The notes below the pieces were generated by a model. The model did no database searches. It was given only the letters and a program-made list of their open reading frames with translations, and had not been told where the DNA came from. The position numbers and the translations under genes were made by a program. This document shows, in pieces, positions 9,072 to 19,239 of a stretch of 64,000 nt of DNA. The first letter of the stretch is position 1. Each line of letters opens with the position of its first letter. Origin of the DNA: Isoetes taiwanensis (lineage: Eukaryota > Streptophyta > Lycopodiopsida > Isoetales > Isoetaceae); NCBI GenBank assembly GCA_021234155.1, contig JAJEKV010000027.1, positions 6,756,623 to 6,820,622 of the forward strand, given 5' to 3'.

Positions 9072-10417
9072 CCCATATCCTGACCAGATCATACACGCTC
9101 GGCAACAATGGAAAGCATTGGGTTGTCCTCATTGGCCTAAAGGAAACAGGGCTCCCTCAGACAAGTGGAAGACCTTCGAGAAACTATACAGCTATGTTCT
9201 TCTGGAAGGCCAGGAAGATGATGAGGGGGATGATAAAGATGAGAAGAAGAAGAGAACACCAAGAAAGGGCAGGGAATCTCTATCTGGCCAATATGACCTC
9301 ATTCTCAGCAGTGAGGCGGTATGGGTAAAATGGACTGAGATCTGGGCTCTCTGGACGAGAGTTAAGCTTAAGGATAACAATGGAGAATTGCCAGCAAGGC
9401 CAGACCCAAAGTTGTTCGACAAGCAGTTCATTAAAAGAATACAGGGTCTCACGGACAAAGAAACGCTTGACCTACAAGGCAAAATCCTGGATGGGACAAT
9501 CCTGCTAAAGAAGACTAGAAGTTCAAAAATGCAGGAGACAAAGGATTATGCCACAGTCCTGAAGAGACGACGTGCGTTGAAAGAAGGCATCACAGAATTC
9601 TGCAATGTTGCATCTAACGCATGCCATGATTTTGATTTCTTTAAGGAGAAGGCTCCGCTTGATGAGGACGACATGAAGGAGTTGAACCGACTATGCCAAC
9701 TCTACATCAACACGAAGCTTAAACGGAACGTCAAAACCGCACCCTTTCCTGAACGTGCTATGGCACTTTTGAAGCGGAAGCTTGGATTCGGGGTGGTGCC
9801 ATTTAAGACAGATGATAGCTCCCCTCCCTTCTTGGTAACTTTGGGTCACAAGGGGTTCGATGGTCTGGGCCTGTGGCACTATTTGTCATGAATATGATTA
9901 AAGACCCCACCCTATTTTATGAAAAAGCTGACACTGAACAGTGGTATAAGACGTTTCTGGATATGACCGAGTTATATGGAACCCTGGAAGGGTGGCAGGT
10001 TCATGCAGGATGTGCCATCGCTTGACGAAGTCAGCAGTGATGGTGCAACAGGTCCAATACACAGAATACCTCTTCGGCCTAGAGTTATCAAGTACTTCAT
10101 TACAAGTTTAGTGGAGGGAGATCAGATTGTATGCGAGTGGTATATGAATGGTCTGTTCTCTCAAGGGGCTATGCTCTATGGAATGAAATCAATATCTGTG
10201 GTTGGGAATAAGGACATGGTTGAAACCATTACGTCATACCTGCATCTGTTTCATGACCATTTTCAAGACAGGAAGACTGTTGGAAGTAGTAAGGACGAAG
10301 ATGACGAGGATAAAGATGACACCCAAGCTGAACCCTCCAATATCGAAGGCTTAGATGAACATGCAGCAGAACAAATATTGGAGAATCTTCGACTGAGGTG
10401 AATTTATTTTCCTTTCA

Positions 10418-10444
10418 GAGGGTTTCTCGAGTCGAGAAACCCTC
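10418..10444. repeat. Palindrome variant with extended matched arms
   Basis: A perfect 13-bp inverted repeat with a single central G; the arms extend past the common TTTCTCGA core as GAGGG on the left and CCCTC on the right. It lies 17 nt after the stop codon of the methylase-like frame. The outer arm bases differ from the sites at 11.5-11.8 kb (GCC/GGC), yet pairing is kept. Confidence 0.85.
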
Positions 10445-10762
10445 CCAGTCTTAGTATCCGATTTGTCACGTGAATCTTTCTCGACTCATGAGTCGAGAAC
10501 TTCCTTTCCTAACCTATGGCCTTCGTCATTCCAGAGACATCGAGCAAAATCAGTCAGGATCATTGTCACGATCACAGGGGTCTGCTGGCGATTCTAGGGC
10601 ATAGGAGGACACTGCATCCAAAAAAGATAGTCTAGCATAGCATAAGATAGTACAGGAGGACACTGCATCTATCGAGAAAGGAGCTGAAAGAATAAGGATC
10701 CCGACACTGGATCCCGCTCAAGATATCTGGTCAGATCCAAACAACAACTAGGATCCGGCAGG
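10445..10762. other. Spacer between methylase-like and phosphatase-like pieces
   Basis: Apart from the palindrome at 10478 no coding signal is clear. Short direct repeats occur (AGTACAGGAGGACACTGCATC and a near match, about 10600-10670; GGATCCCG near 10700). Confidence 0.35.
10478..10499. repeat. Palindrome site with CATG centre
   Basis: The 22-bp palindrome recurs with the central CGCG replaced by CATG, which keeps perfect two-fold symmetry. It lies about 60 nt after the preceding site, in the 3' flank of the methylase-like frame. Confidence 0.85.
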
Positions 10763-11339
10763 GCCCACCAAACTTGTTATTTTTGACGTCAATAGAGTAT
10801 TGGCCATAGTATACCACGATGGTGATGCCCCTGAGCTTAACACCTCATAAAAGCCGATGAAGGCAGGGACTAAGATCGTCTATCCTCGGCCTCAAGCAAA
10901 AGAGCTTATTCAATGGTGCCTGGACTGGGGATTCGAAGTGGCCATATGGTCTTGTATGGCAAAGAAAAATATTGTCAATGTCCTCGGTGTACTCGGCCTT
11001 CCTGTTTTGAATTTCAAGTTTGTTTGGGGGAGTGAAAGGATCGAGCATGTGTCAGACCTCGATCTGGCCATCATAAAGGGGAAGCCTATCATGGTGAAAA
11101 GGCTAGAAAGAGTTTATGAAGCATACCAAGATTTTAACAAACACAACACGCTGATCATAGATGACTCCGCCTACAAGTGCTATCATAACTCGGACAATAC
11201 AATAATTGCAAAGAGCTATCGACCAGAAGAGTATGAAACAGATAAGTGGTTGTCCTACAATCTCATCCCGCTGTTGGCAGAATTCCTGTTTTCCATTCTC
11301 GTGGCCGATGTCATTAGGAACTATCCAAACCTCAAGTAG
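10763..11339 (+). pseudogene. NLI-interacting/FCP1-type phosphatase-like gene, degraded (copy 2)
   Basis: The frame reads PTKLVIFDVNRVLAIVYHDG (FDVN in place of the usual nucleophile box DLNG), then a TAA at 10848-10850. It continues in the same frame with AKELIQWCLDWGFEVAIWSC, FVWGSERIEHV, GKPIMVKRLERVYEAY, NTLIIDDSAYKCYHNSDNTI and KWLSYNLIPLLAEF to a stop at 11339. This is the usual order of the FCP1/NIF domain: nucleophile box, W-S segment, K-x-L loop, LIDDS motif. The domain is nearly complete apart from one stop and a first acidic box that departs from DxDx(T/V). Those phosphatases act on Ser-phosphorylated proteins; this copy is probably inactive. Confidence 0.65.
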
Positions 11340-11480
11340 GTTGATCCGGAGAGCTGCGCCATCATGAGGGCTATGGACGGGAAATATTATGGTGATCAAG
11401 ATCAGTGACCTCTGACTTCAGATAGCAAAGTTCTGTGAATTTTTGAAAGAAACTTGAACAATTGTACTATATTCTGTAAT
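11340..11480. other. 3' flank of phosphatase-like copy 2
   Basis: No gene seen. The sequence leads into the first of three tandem units that carry the palindrome. Confidence 0.4.
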
Positions 11481-11855
11481 GAAAATACTTGTACATTGAG
11501 TTTCCAGGGCCTTTCTCGACGAGTCGAGAAAGGCAGCGCTTGTCCCAATGATGAGACTATATGTATGCTTCTTTGTGTGATTGGATGCAGCCATATTTTA
11601 TAATGAAAATAGTTGTACATTGAGTTTCCAGGGCCTTTCTCGACTCGCGAGTCGAGAAAGGCACTGCTTGTCCCAAAGATGAGACTATCTGTATGCTTCT
11701 TTGTGCGATTGGATGCAGTCATATTTTATAATGAAAATAGTTGGACATTCACTTTCCAGAGCCTTTCTTGACTCGCGAGTCGAGAAAGGCACTGCTTGTA
11801 CCATTGATGAGACCATTTGTACGCTTCTTTGTGTGATTTGATGCAGCTATATGGA
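11481..11855 (+). repeat. Three tandem units (124-128 bp) each carrying the palindrome
   Basis: Units start at 11481, 11605 and 11733 with GAAAATASTTG and share TTCCAGGGC-CTTT, GATGAGAC, GTATGCTTCTTTGTG and GGATGCAG. In units 2 and 3 the palindrome has 30-bp symmetry (GCCTTT...AAAGGC, 11633-11662 and 11761-11790; the latter has one mismatch). In unit 1 four central bases are missing, which accounts for the 124 versus 128 bp spacing, and the remaining arms still pair. Confidence 0.9.
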
Positions 11856-11945
11856 ATGAATGCTCTCCAATCTATTTTGAATTCTGCATTCTTTTCTTCG
11901 TTATGACTAATGGCACCATAATTGTTAATCATGGACTCTCTTTAA

Positions 11946-12443
11946 GTGGCACGGGTCCCGCTCAGGCACCGATCCCGCTCAGGCTACACTCTTACCGCTC
12001 CAGGCGGCACAGATCCCGCTCCAGGTGGCACAGATCCCGCTCAGGCTACACTCTTACTAGGGCTTTGGGATAAGCTTGCTCGTGATTGCCGACGCTATGG
12101 GACCTTAACTGATGAAGAAGAGATGAAGAACATTTCGAAAGTCCAGAAAGCTCAAAGGATCTTGCAAGTATTGCATGACATCCACGGAGGTTGGGGAACG
12201 AGCATATTCGACCCGGCGATTGATGAAAAGATGCGAGAGGAGGGTGGAGAAATCGGGTGGACAGGTCAGCGGGTGGCTCACGAGGCACTTCCTCGTGAGG
12301 CATTCCACGTTCTTCAGGTTGACCCCAAAGTTTATAGACGGCAAGAAGAAGCCCCGCACGTTCTTCCCGTGAGGTGGACCACCTACCATAATGATGTAAC
12401 TGTAGTGACAGCAAGACCGCCATGGGCTTTGCGTCCGTTGTAA
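11946..12443 (+). CDS. Hypothetical ORF preceded by a short tandem repeat
   Basis: The first part (11946-12060) is a minisatellite of GGCACAGATCCCGCTCAGG and CTCAGGCTACACTCTTAC units, so its N-terminus is repeat-derived. The remainder reads LWDKLARDCRRYGTLTDEEE, VQKAQRILQVLHDIHGGWG and FDPAIDEKMREEGGEIGWTG, a soluble-looking sequence with no recognised family. It lies downstream of the palindrome repeats and may be another decayed piece of the ParB-like/methylase-like locus. Coding status is uncertain. Confidence 0.3.
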   Translation: MARVPLRHRSRSGYTLTAPGGTDPAPGGTDPAQATLLLGLWDKLARDCRRYGTLTDEEEMKNISKVQKAQRILQVLHDIHGGWGTSIFDPAIDEKMREEGGEIGWTGQRVAHEALPREAFHVLQVDPKVYRRQEEAPHVLPVRWTTYHNDVTVVTARPPWALRPL

Positions 12444-12546
12444 AAGACGTTGTAACTGTTAAATTTATTAATGAAAATTCTTTTTCAACTACAACTTTGT
12501 TTTCAACGTGTAATGAAATTCCTTTGTTTGAGTTGTATTCTTCTTG

Positions 12547-12569
12547 TTCTTGACTCGCGGTCTGAGAAA
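12547..12569. repeat. Degenerate palindrome site
   Basis: TTCTTGACTCGCGGTCTGAGAA is recognisable as the palindrome with several changes, and its arms no longer pair fully. It is the last site of the series. Confidence 0.5.
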
Positions 12570-13247
12570 ACAGGGGAAAAGATATAGTACGTTTGGACCC
12601 ACCCTAACACAGAAAAACTCAAATTCTGGATAGTTATGGAGGCCGAATAATTTCCCCTCGTCCTTTTTGTGTAAAAGTAACAGGGTTCCAAAAAAAAAGT
12701 GGGAGTGGAATGAGACCCACGTTAGTTTAATGCGACTTCTCAGTTTTGGTATTTTAGGGTATCTTAAGTTCCATTTTTTCAGGTCATTAAGGTGAGGGCG
12801 ATAGGTATAGTGAAGAATATTTGGATATAGAAGAACTTCAATTTCATATTAATGCATGTCTTCTATAATCCTTAAGACTCTAAAGTGGAGCTTATCATTG
12901 CAATAGTAGGACTCTATGTATAATCAACATTTCCAATCTAATCAAGAAACAAAAGAAAATGGAACTACACCAGCAAAGAAGACAAAAGGAGAAACTCAAA
13001 TAAAGAAGTATATATTCATTATGTTTCAACCACATTGATTTCTATAAGCTTTGACTGGAGTTTTATGCTTGTGTATTCTAGACATTCTTGTATATTGAAA
13101 CTAGAGGGAGGTGTCGCTTAGGTACAATATTGGCGGATTCAAGAATTGGCAAGGCTTTGTCAAATTGTCAGTTTAAGCAACTAAGATGTATAGGGCACCT
13201 CGGTGGTTGGTGTGTAAATTGAAAGGTGCTAAGGGTTTAATGTGCTA
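12570..13247. other. No gene recognised
   Basis: AT-rich sequence with no supported coding region or repeat family. Confidence 0.5.
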
Positions 13248-13303
13248 GAGAACCGCCTGGTTCTCGGGGTTTCCGGTCGGAAACCGGCAGCGGCGCCGCC
13301 GCA
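13248..13303. repeat. Run of consecutive short hairpins
   Basis: Three inverted repeats follow one another: GAGAACC-GCCT-GGTTCTC (13248-13265), GGTTTCC-GGTC-GGAAACC (13268-13285) and a GC-rich self-complementary block GCGGCGCCGC near 13290-13299. They stand out from the AT-rich surroundings and lie just before one arm of a 21-bp inverted repeat. Confidence 0.6.
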
Positions 13304-13317
13304 CATGGAGCTGTGAT

Positions 13318-14236
13318 CCACCAGTAGGTGGAAATTCCGTGCGTCCCATTTCTTTTCTATTTTTTTTGTCCGGCTATGGAGAAGCTTCAGAGGTTTGGCG
13401 ATGGCGATCTCTTAGATCGTCGAGGCGCTTGAGCAGTTTTTGAGGTTTCTAAGGTCCTAAAGCATGGCGTTCTCTAATCTGGAGTCTTTTTTTGATTTGC
13501 ATGAACTTTTTCTATCATATGCATTACCAGACCCTGTTGTGCTGCAGATATGGCAGAAAATAGAATATGACGTCAGATGTAGCGGAAATAGATGACGGAT
13601 TACACATGCATCGGAGTTTCATGTTCTTAGCAAAAAGAAAGAAGGGTTATGTCCCTTTTGGGTCCTCATTATGGTTGTTTCTTCCGGAATGTGATGTTCT
13701 TGACAAAATAGGGAATCTTTTGTTTGTTCCGGAATGCTTTGTTCTTTTTTGCGACCCAGAATATGTTACCAAGAATGTGTTGCTTTCAGATGTGAGGAGT
13801 GGAGCTTGCAGACGTTTCAAGCTCGCTGCATTTATCTGAACTGTATTTCTTCACGCCATCGTCTTCAGGTAAAAGAGGAGCTGTTGCTGGAGTCCGGATC
13901 CGAACTGCCACAAGTTTCTTTTGGTTATTTTGCCTTGCCCTATCTTCAGTTATTCCATAGCTTCACCCTGCCTTCGGTTATTTTGCCTTCTGATCAGAAG
14001 ACTCTGATCCTTCAGTGACAGATTTATGATCCTATTTTGCCTTCGGATCAACCCTTATGTAACAGTTTGATAAGAATATGACATGCACTGAGTTTCAAAT
14101 CTTGAAATTCTCTTAAAATCTTGACGTTGCAAAATTTTTAGTAGAAGCTGTGGCGACGCCGCTAGAAACTTCGTGTCCCAAAAATACCTAAAATAACTAA
14201 ATAGTGGAAACTCCAGGAATTTCCACCTACTGGTGG
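13318..14236. repeat. Foldback: 21-bp inverted repeat around about 880 bp
   Basis: Positions 13318-13338 (starting CCACCAGTAGGTGG and ending AAATTCC) are the exact reverse complement of 14216-14236. The interior holds a weak 90-codon ORF (13567-13839) with no family and several CTTCGGTTATTTTGCCTT-like short repeats near 13950-14050. It might be a foldback element or the hairpin remains of an inverted duplication; no target duplication was seen. Confidence 0.55.
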
Positions 14237-15417
14237 TTTACGGAAAACAAGTTTCTTAACCCCACATTAGTATATGTTATTTTGCTAAACTTTAAAACAA
14301 TTGCCATGACTTCGTTCTATGCCTTGAGCTTAATATAGAAAGACCTTTATGTTTGCACAAAGATTTTCTTTTTGTTAAGAGCTTAATAATATTAGTATAA
14401 TATTAGGAAAACTACTTAAATTCGAATAATGTTCTAATTATTTCGTTTGGTATTTGGGGAGGGTATCTCACGCATGGTCTTGCCTAGATTTGGGGTGTGT
14501 ATTGTATGCAAAACCATAGTCCAACTGTATTTTTTGAGCAATTTGAGTTGCTTGTTGGGCAGTCAATGGAGCATACGAAGATCGGCTCTTGGATGTGTTT
14601 TTTTTTTTTCGGTCTCTAAGCATGGTTTGAGAAAAGAAGATAAGAATGCATTGTCCTTTCTTTTGTCGGCAGGGGCAGCAGGGGATCCAAGTTGGGCAGT
14701 CTTCTAGGCAGGGGTTTCGGCCGAAGCTGATTCCCCTCTTCAAATTAGAGAGGTTCTGCTCTGTTTTTGGGCGTTGCTTGTTTGAATGAAAAATCAGAGA
14801 TTCAAAGTGGCATGGGGAGACGATTAAGCCGAGTAGCACAGGCGAGAAGCTTAGCCGAGTAGCAAAAGTGTGCTGATGCTGGTTCAAAAATATGGTGATG
14901 CTGTGCACAGGCCGAAAGCGTAGGCCGAGGTTGATTTCCGGAAACAGGAGGCCCGCTCTGAGATAAGGATCTTCAGATGTAGGAAGATGGGTCCTGGTGA
15001 GGCGGTTGAGAGCTGGTTGCAGGGCAGCTCTGCAGCATGGCTTCTCGGATTCGACAACACGGTTTTTTGGAGTTTCTGCTGCCCAAGTGCGATGCCTCAG
15101 AACCTGCAGGCAGGGTTGCGATGCTTCAGTTTGGCCTTTGGATTTGGCTGGCCTGGGCGTTTGGATTTGGCTGGGCCTAGGGCGATGGTTGGACAATGGT
15201 TGCAGGGCGAGATATGAAGCTGCGTCTGCACCATTGGAACTGGCAGACATATTTTCAATGGAAAACGTTCTGGCCGTTTATGTGGCACCAATGAGGGCAT
15301 ATTCCGCAGATCAATGGCCAGGAAGGAAAGATGAACATGAACGCGATAAGGAAAGAAAAATAATGAATAAGTTGGGTTAAGTTAGGTTATTTTGTATAAC
15401 GAGAACTAGGTAAATCT
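14237..15417. other. No gene supported
   Basis: A long minus-strand open frame (14468-15250) is Pro/Arg/Ser-rich and lacks domain features. The plus strand shows local internal repeats (GCCGAGTAGCA, GGTTGCAGGGC, TTTGGATTTGGCTGG). I read this as non-coding. Confidence 0.4.
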
Positions 15418-15737
15418 TTACACCAGAAGTGATGAAATCACCTTACAGAGCAGACTCCTGCTTTCAATTCGCTCCTACTGCAGCCGAGCACCTGCCCAAT
15501 TCTGGAATCTGCTCATCTGGCATGAAATGGGCAAGTGCCCAGACGCACGTCCGAGCATTGTATCCCACTAGGGCACCTGCCCAACTGCCACGTAGACCAA
15601 ACTACGTTGCAGCCGAGAGCCCAAGCAGCTTCTCCAGAGGATCAATCTGCTGACACAGGTGGCTTCCGGGTAGTTTAATCCCTGCGAGGGCTTGGCGATG
15701 GCGATGGCCATGGCCGACGGAAAGAAAGAGCCCTGCT
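15418..15737 (+). pseudogene. Partial copy of a CHCH gene 5' end, with insertions
   Basis: The sequence from CACCAGAAGTGATGAAATC to CTCCTACTGCAGCCGAG matches that at 27220-27290 almost base for base. Two insertions interrupt this copy: 119 bp at 15489-15607 flanked by TGCAGCCGAG duplications, and about 60 bp after AAGCAGCTT. The copy resumes as ATGGCCATGGCCGAC-GGAAAG and ends MAMADGKKEPC followed at once by TAA. Only the leader and about ten codons were copied, so it cannot encode the CX9C fold. Confidence 0.75.
15489..15617. mobile_element. Small insertion with 10-bp target duplication
   Basis: TGCAGCCGAG occurs at 15479-15488 and 15608-15617 and only once in the corresponding place at 27.3 kb. 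The 119-bp insert contains two CACCTGCCCAA motifs and ends with ACGTAG-ACCAAA-CTACGT. A 9-10 bp duplication would fit a Mutator-like element, but no clear terminal inverted repeats are visible. Confidence 0.45.
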
Positions 15738-16963
15738 AATTTGGGGCAACAAATTGGATCCCTATCCCAATTTTCCCCAAATCGATCCCAAGGAGAGGAG
15801 CTGCTGGGCGCCCAGATTGCTTGAAGATGAAAATGCCACATGACAATGGATCCAGCAGGAATTCGGGTTAGTGGATAGATTAGCTTGACATTTCTAGGGT
15901 CAGCACCTCTGTCAGTCTTCTCTGCTTGTTTTTTATTATGGTTAACCCTTGTTTGATAGTTAGAACTGTTCTCAACTATGGATTATGCTCTATGATGGAT
16001 GGATGGATGGATGTATCTTTATTAGTATCTCTGTTAGTTCTTCCAGAAAGCAGGGATTAAGGGGGGTAGAGACCTATGTGACCTATGTTCACTAGTATGC
16101 TCCTAGTAGCTCCCCTAGTACCCGATGGCGGCGGCACTGCACAAGATCCCCATTTAGCTGTGGAATCTATGGCATGATTGAAGCACCAGACAAGGGGCCG
16201 TAGTGATGAAGTGTGGGGTGGGGTCTGCTTTGAGCATAAAAAGGCTACGGGGACTCCTTGATGAGCTAGGCACGATGGTGACTAGTGAACCCGTAGGAGA
16301 TATGGATCGACACTCCACGGAACGTTATTAGTGATCACCACATACTTTGAAGATAAAGTTAGGGGAGTAGGTGGATGCGGATCGCGGGGATCGCTGATGC
16401 GGTCACGTATTCTCTAGCTCACCCATGGAATCAACTGCGACTCACGGGAAGGGACACTTCTGACATGCCTCATCGGGCCCAGGGAGATGTAACCGGAGTA
16501 GTCCCAAGGGTGATGCCTTGGGATTGCGTCTCAGGAAGGCTACAATGGCGCCATAGCAGATTCAGCTCATCTGCAAAGTGTGCACAGGAGGGGCGGATGG
16601 AGTGGACAACCCTAGCCGATGTTCTATGCCAGCCAGCGCCATGTCAAGATTAAATGCGGTGATCTCTTGAGACCTAGCCGTCCGATCGACCCTCATCAGT
16701 CTGGCCGGGGGTGGAACCTTGGGTTTGGGGGAGTTTACTCTAGTATTAAATGCATCTTCTCTGTTATTATCAGTTGGATGGATGTGCCACCCTTCGTGGT
16801 GGATATTTATGATATGCTTATGCTGTATGCTAACCTTGTATGCACACTTCCACGATATAGGAGTCCCATTGAAGGCGTGGGCCGAATGACACCTCGGGTT
16901 CTTAAACGGGCATCTTTCTATAGATGGTCGAGTTAGTTAGGCGGAGGAGCGGCTCATGGCGAG
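15738..16963. other. No gene; GATG microsatellite and LTR-like sequence
   Basis: A short (GATG)n array lies at 15993-16012. From about 16180 to 16740 the sequence is GC-richer, without long frames, and has the texture of a retroelement LTR or leader; no matching partner LTR or primer-binding site was found. Confidence 0.3.
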
Positions 16964-17775
16964 TTGGTTGTCATGGGAGGGAAGTCCCGTATGTATATCG
17001 TCAGGCGCCCATATATGTTGAGGCGTCACAATTGGACGATATTTCAAAGGTCAGCAGTAGGAAAAAAAATAATACATGAGGATATCAAGCCTTATTGTCT
17101 TGTGGGGGATGCAACTTATCCACCACGCAACTACATGCTTAGCCCATTCAAAGGCCACAAGGATGGCTTGTCAAGAGAAGAATACTATTGGAACTACGTG
17201 CAATCTGCCGCGAGAATGCCTGTTGAACAAAGCGTTTGGTCGTTTGAAGGCAAGATTTGGATTTTCTTGAAAAGAAATGACATGGATCTTCAAAACCTGC
17301 AGCTGCGATTAATACGCTTGTTTAGTGTTGCATAACCTTTGTATCATTCCGCGGATGGATTTGATGGCAATTTGGGCACGGGGAGGCAACAAGAGAACTT
17401 GAACTCTCAATGGAACATGAGAAACACTTACAGATTAGAAAGAAAGCGCGTAACAATGATGGGCGTAAGCAATGTGGGTGCTTCATCACGAAAATATTGA
17501 ACTATTGCCAATATGGTTTGTACAAGCTTCATGGAACATGTCTGACAGTGGAAGAGGCCATGTCCAGGACTTTGGAAGGACAAAACGAACAGTTTCATAT
17601 TGCTGAAGACATAAATGTTGCAAAGGGCAATGCTGCTAGGAGGAATGCTATTGCATGCTCATTGTTCCAAAACAAGACCCAAGAACTAGTCAGGCAACAA
17701 ACTTATGCTAATGATGCCACGAAGCGTGTGGCAGAACAATTTGGTGTGGAGATATCCAGCTCTGATAGCATTTAG
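16964..17775 (+). pseudogene. PIF/Harbinger (HARBI1-like) transposase, C-terminal part, degraded
   Basis: The frame contains YCLVGDATYPPRNYMLSPFK, then SREEYYWNYVQSAARMPVEQ, matching the third part of the DDE_Tnp_4 nuclease fold (GDxAYP...PF...VE.AFGRLK.RF). Right after VEQ the frame shifts, and NKAFGRLKARFGFS is found in the neighbouring frame. NLCII and a final VAKGNAARRNAIA-type tail lie further on, the tail in a frame open to 17775. The N-terminal two thirds are missing. A near-complete relative lies at 22310-23676 on the same strand. Confidence 0.75.
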
Positions 17776-19239
17776 AGTCTGGCAGCTTGAGAATGCCTTC
17801 ATTGCTATGCTTCTGGCCCATGACTGATACAATGCCTCACTCCATGTATGTGATATTGTGTACGCATTCTTGAGTAAAGTAATGTTTTAAATTGGGTTTG
17901 AATTATAACATCACAATTGTGCAAGAAGAAAATTACTCCATGTTACAGTCTTCAAATAATGCATTTTGACCAAGGACATGTCTGTTAGGCAGCCCAATCA
18001 GATGTCATATGATTGTAATTTTCTCATTTCCTATGCTGCTGCTGCTGTATTTCAAGTTGCAAAGGTTTAGCACAGCAGTACTAGATTCTAGACAAAGTTT
18101 TGCATCAGATATTAACGTCTCACAAATTAGTTGGCTGTTAAACATAAAAAGGTCACGCATTTCTAACTATAAATTCCGGATTGTATCTACATTTGACGGA
18201 CAAATATGGCTCTACTCCTGTTTTCATTCTTTTGTTCATCTTGCTGAACCATTTGTTAAGATTAGCTGACAGGTTATTTTGTTGACTTGGGACACATATA
18301 AGCTAATTCAGGTTATAAACAATTAGTTGGTTAGGATGCACAGATCGTAGCTTAGGATTGGGGTTGATTCTACTGTTTGAATCACAAAGTTAATAATTAC
18401 ATGCAAAATCAAGGGACAAAAACAGCGTGCAAAATGGCCACATTTATTATGCAAAATGGTTTAGATTCATTAGTGAAAAGTAGATGCAAAAAATGGTGCT
18501 CCTTAGCCATGTCCAGAAAATCAGGCTGCACTATCAGGGCCTGTACTCGACTTCTTTCATTACATCTTCTGAAGGGCTGTTCGTCACAGTTAAAAACATT
18601 CATCAAACAAAACTACTTCCACGTTCCTTTCTGCCAATACTAGGCTCGCAAATAAGCCAGCCAGCTGTAAGAATGTGGCGATGAAAGTTTGGCCATGCAA
18701 CGGTCATTTAGAGATCTTTGACAATTTAGTACAATAAATGGCAAAGACAAGCATTCCCTGTTTACATGGTAGAATACACTGTGACAGCAGTAATATTGGA
18801 AGCTTAATAACTCTGCACCATGTGCCCAAACCATGTGCTTTTAGATCTTTTTTACCCCTGAAGTTTTTGCAAGCTTGTTAGAGTAATACAAGCTAGTTTT
18901 TGCAAGCTTGCTAGAGTAATTGAGAGAGGAGATGTGTAACCTGCTGACAGTAAGAAATCTGCACAGGTCATTTGCCAAAAATTGCAGTTTGCAGCCCAAA
19001 GATCCACGAGTTTGAACAGCTTATGATATCTCTTTTACACAAACGTAGAAAAACAAATATGAAATGCTTTCTCCATTTTGTTGATACAAGACGCCATGAA
19101 CAAGATAAGCACTGCTTCAAGAAGTTACATGTTTTACATGAGCAGTCTTTACTAATGAAAAGTGCAGATTAATATTAATCAATGAAAACTGCAGATTACA
19201 ATGAAAACAAAACAATGAATTAATCAAGTTCCATGACAT
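17776..19239. other. No gene recognised
   Basis: Mostly AT-rich, with no supported coding region. A short direct repeat (TTTTTGCAAGCTTG-TAGAGTAAT) occurs twice near 18860-18920. Confidence 0.4.

Larger units (their letters stand above)
7319..10401 (+). pseudogene. ParB-like / DNA-methylase-like multi-exon gene, decayed
   Basis: Exon 1 (7319-7480) is basic and Ser-rich and ends at a GTAAGC donor; a roughly 60-nt intron ends in CTTGCAG. The next exon runs, with a frameshift near 7670, through a Lys-rich part, an acidic stretch (SDAEDDEMVD) and then REFNPAHMVEILNLMVRHPV and RFWVVDGQYSVRAAQVL (about 8480-8530). The last resembles the IDGxxRxxAA box of ParB/sulfiredoxin-like domains. A 395-nt intron (8677-9071) holds the tandem palindromes. 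The following exon (HARQQWKALGCPHWP...) is open to about 9865. The last part (10080-10250: VIKYFITSLVEGDQIVCEWY, GLFSQGAMLYGMKSISVVGN) recalls the SAM-binding end of N4/N6 DNA methylases, without an intact catalytic motif. Stops and frameshifts near 7670, 8533, 9866 and 10000 make it a pseudogene. The family assignment is inference. Confidence 0.45.

Noticed and set aside
8739-9092. Frames on both strands with repeated FLDSRVE/SRLASRES peptides
   Set aside because: These are translations of the palindromic repeat units inside an intron.
10848-10850. In-frame TAA in the phosphatase-like gene as an RNA-editing site
   Set aside because: Stop-removing U-to-C editing is known for fern and hornwort organelle transcripts, and nothing here suggests organellar DNA.
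14468-15250. Minus-strand open frame of 260 codons
   Set aside because: Low-complexity Pro/Arg/Ser composition, no domain, and the opposite strand carries internal repeats; most likely chance.
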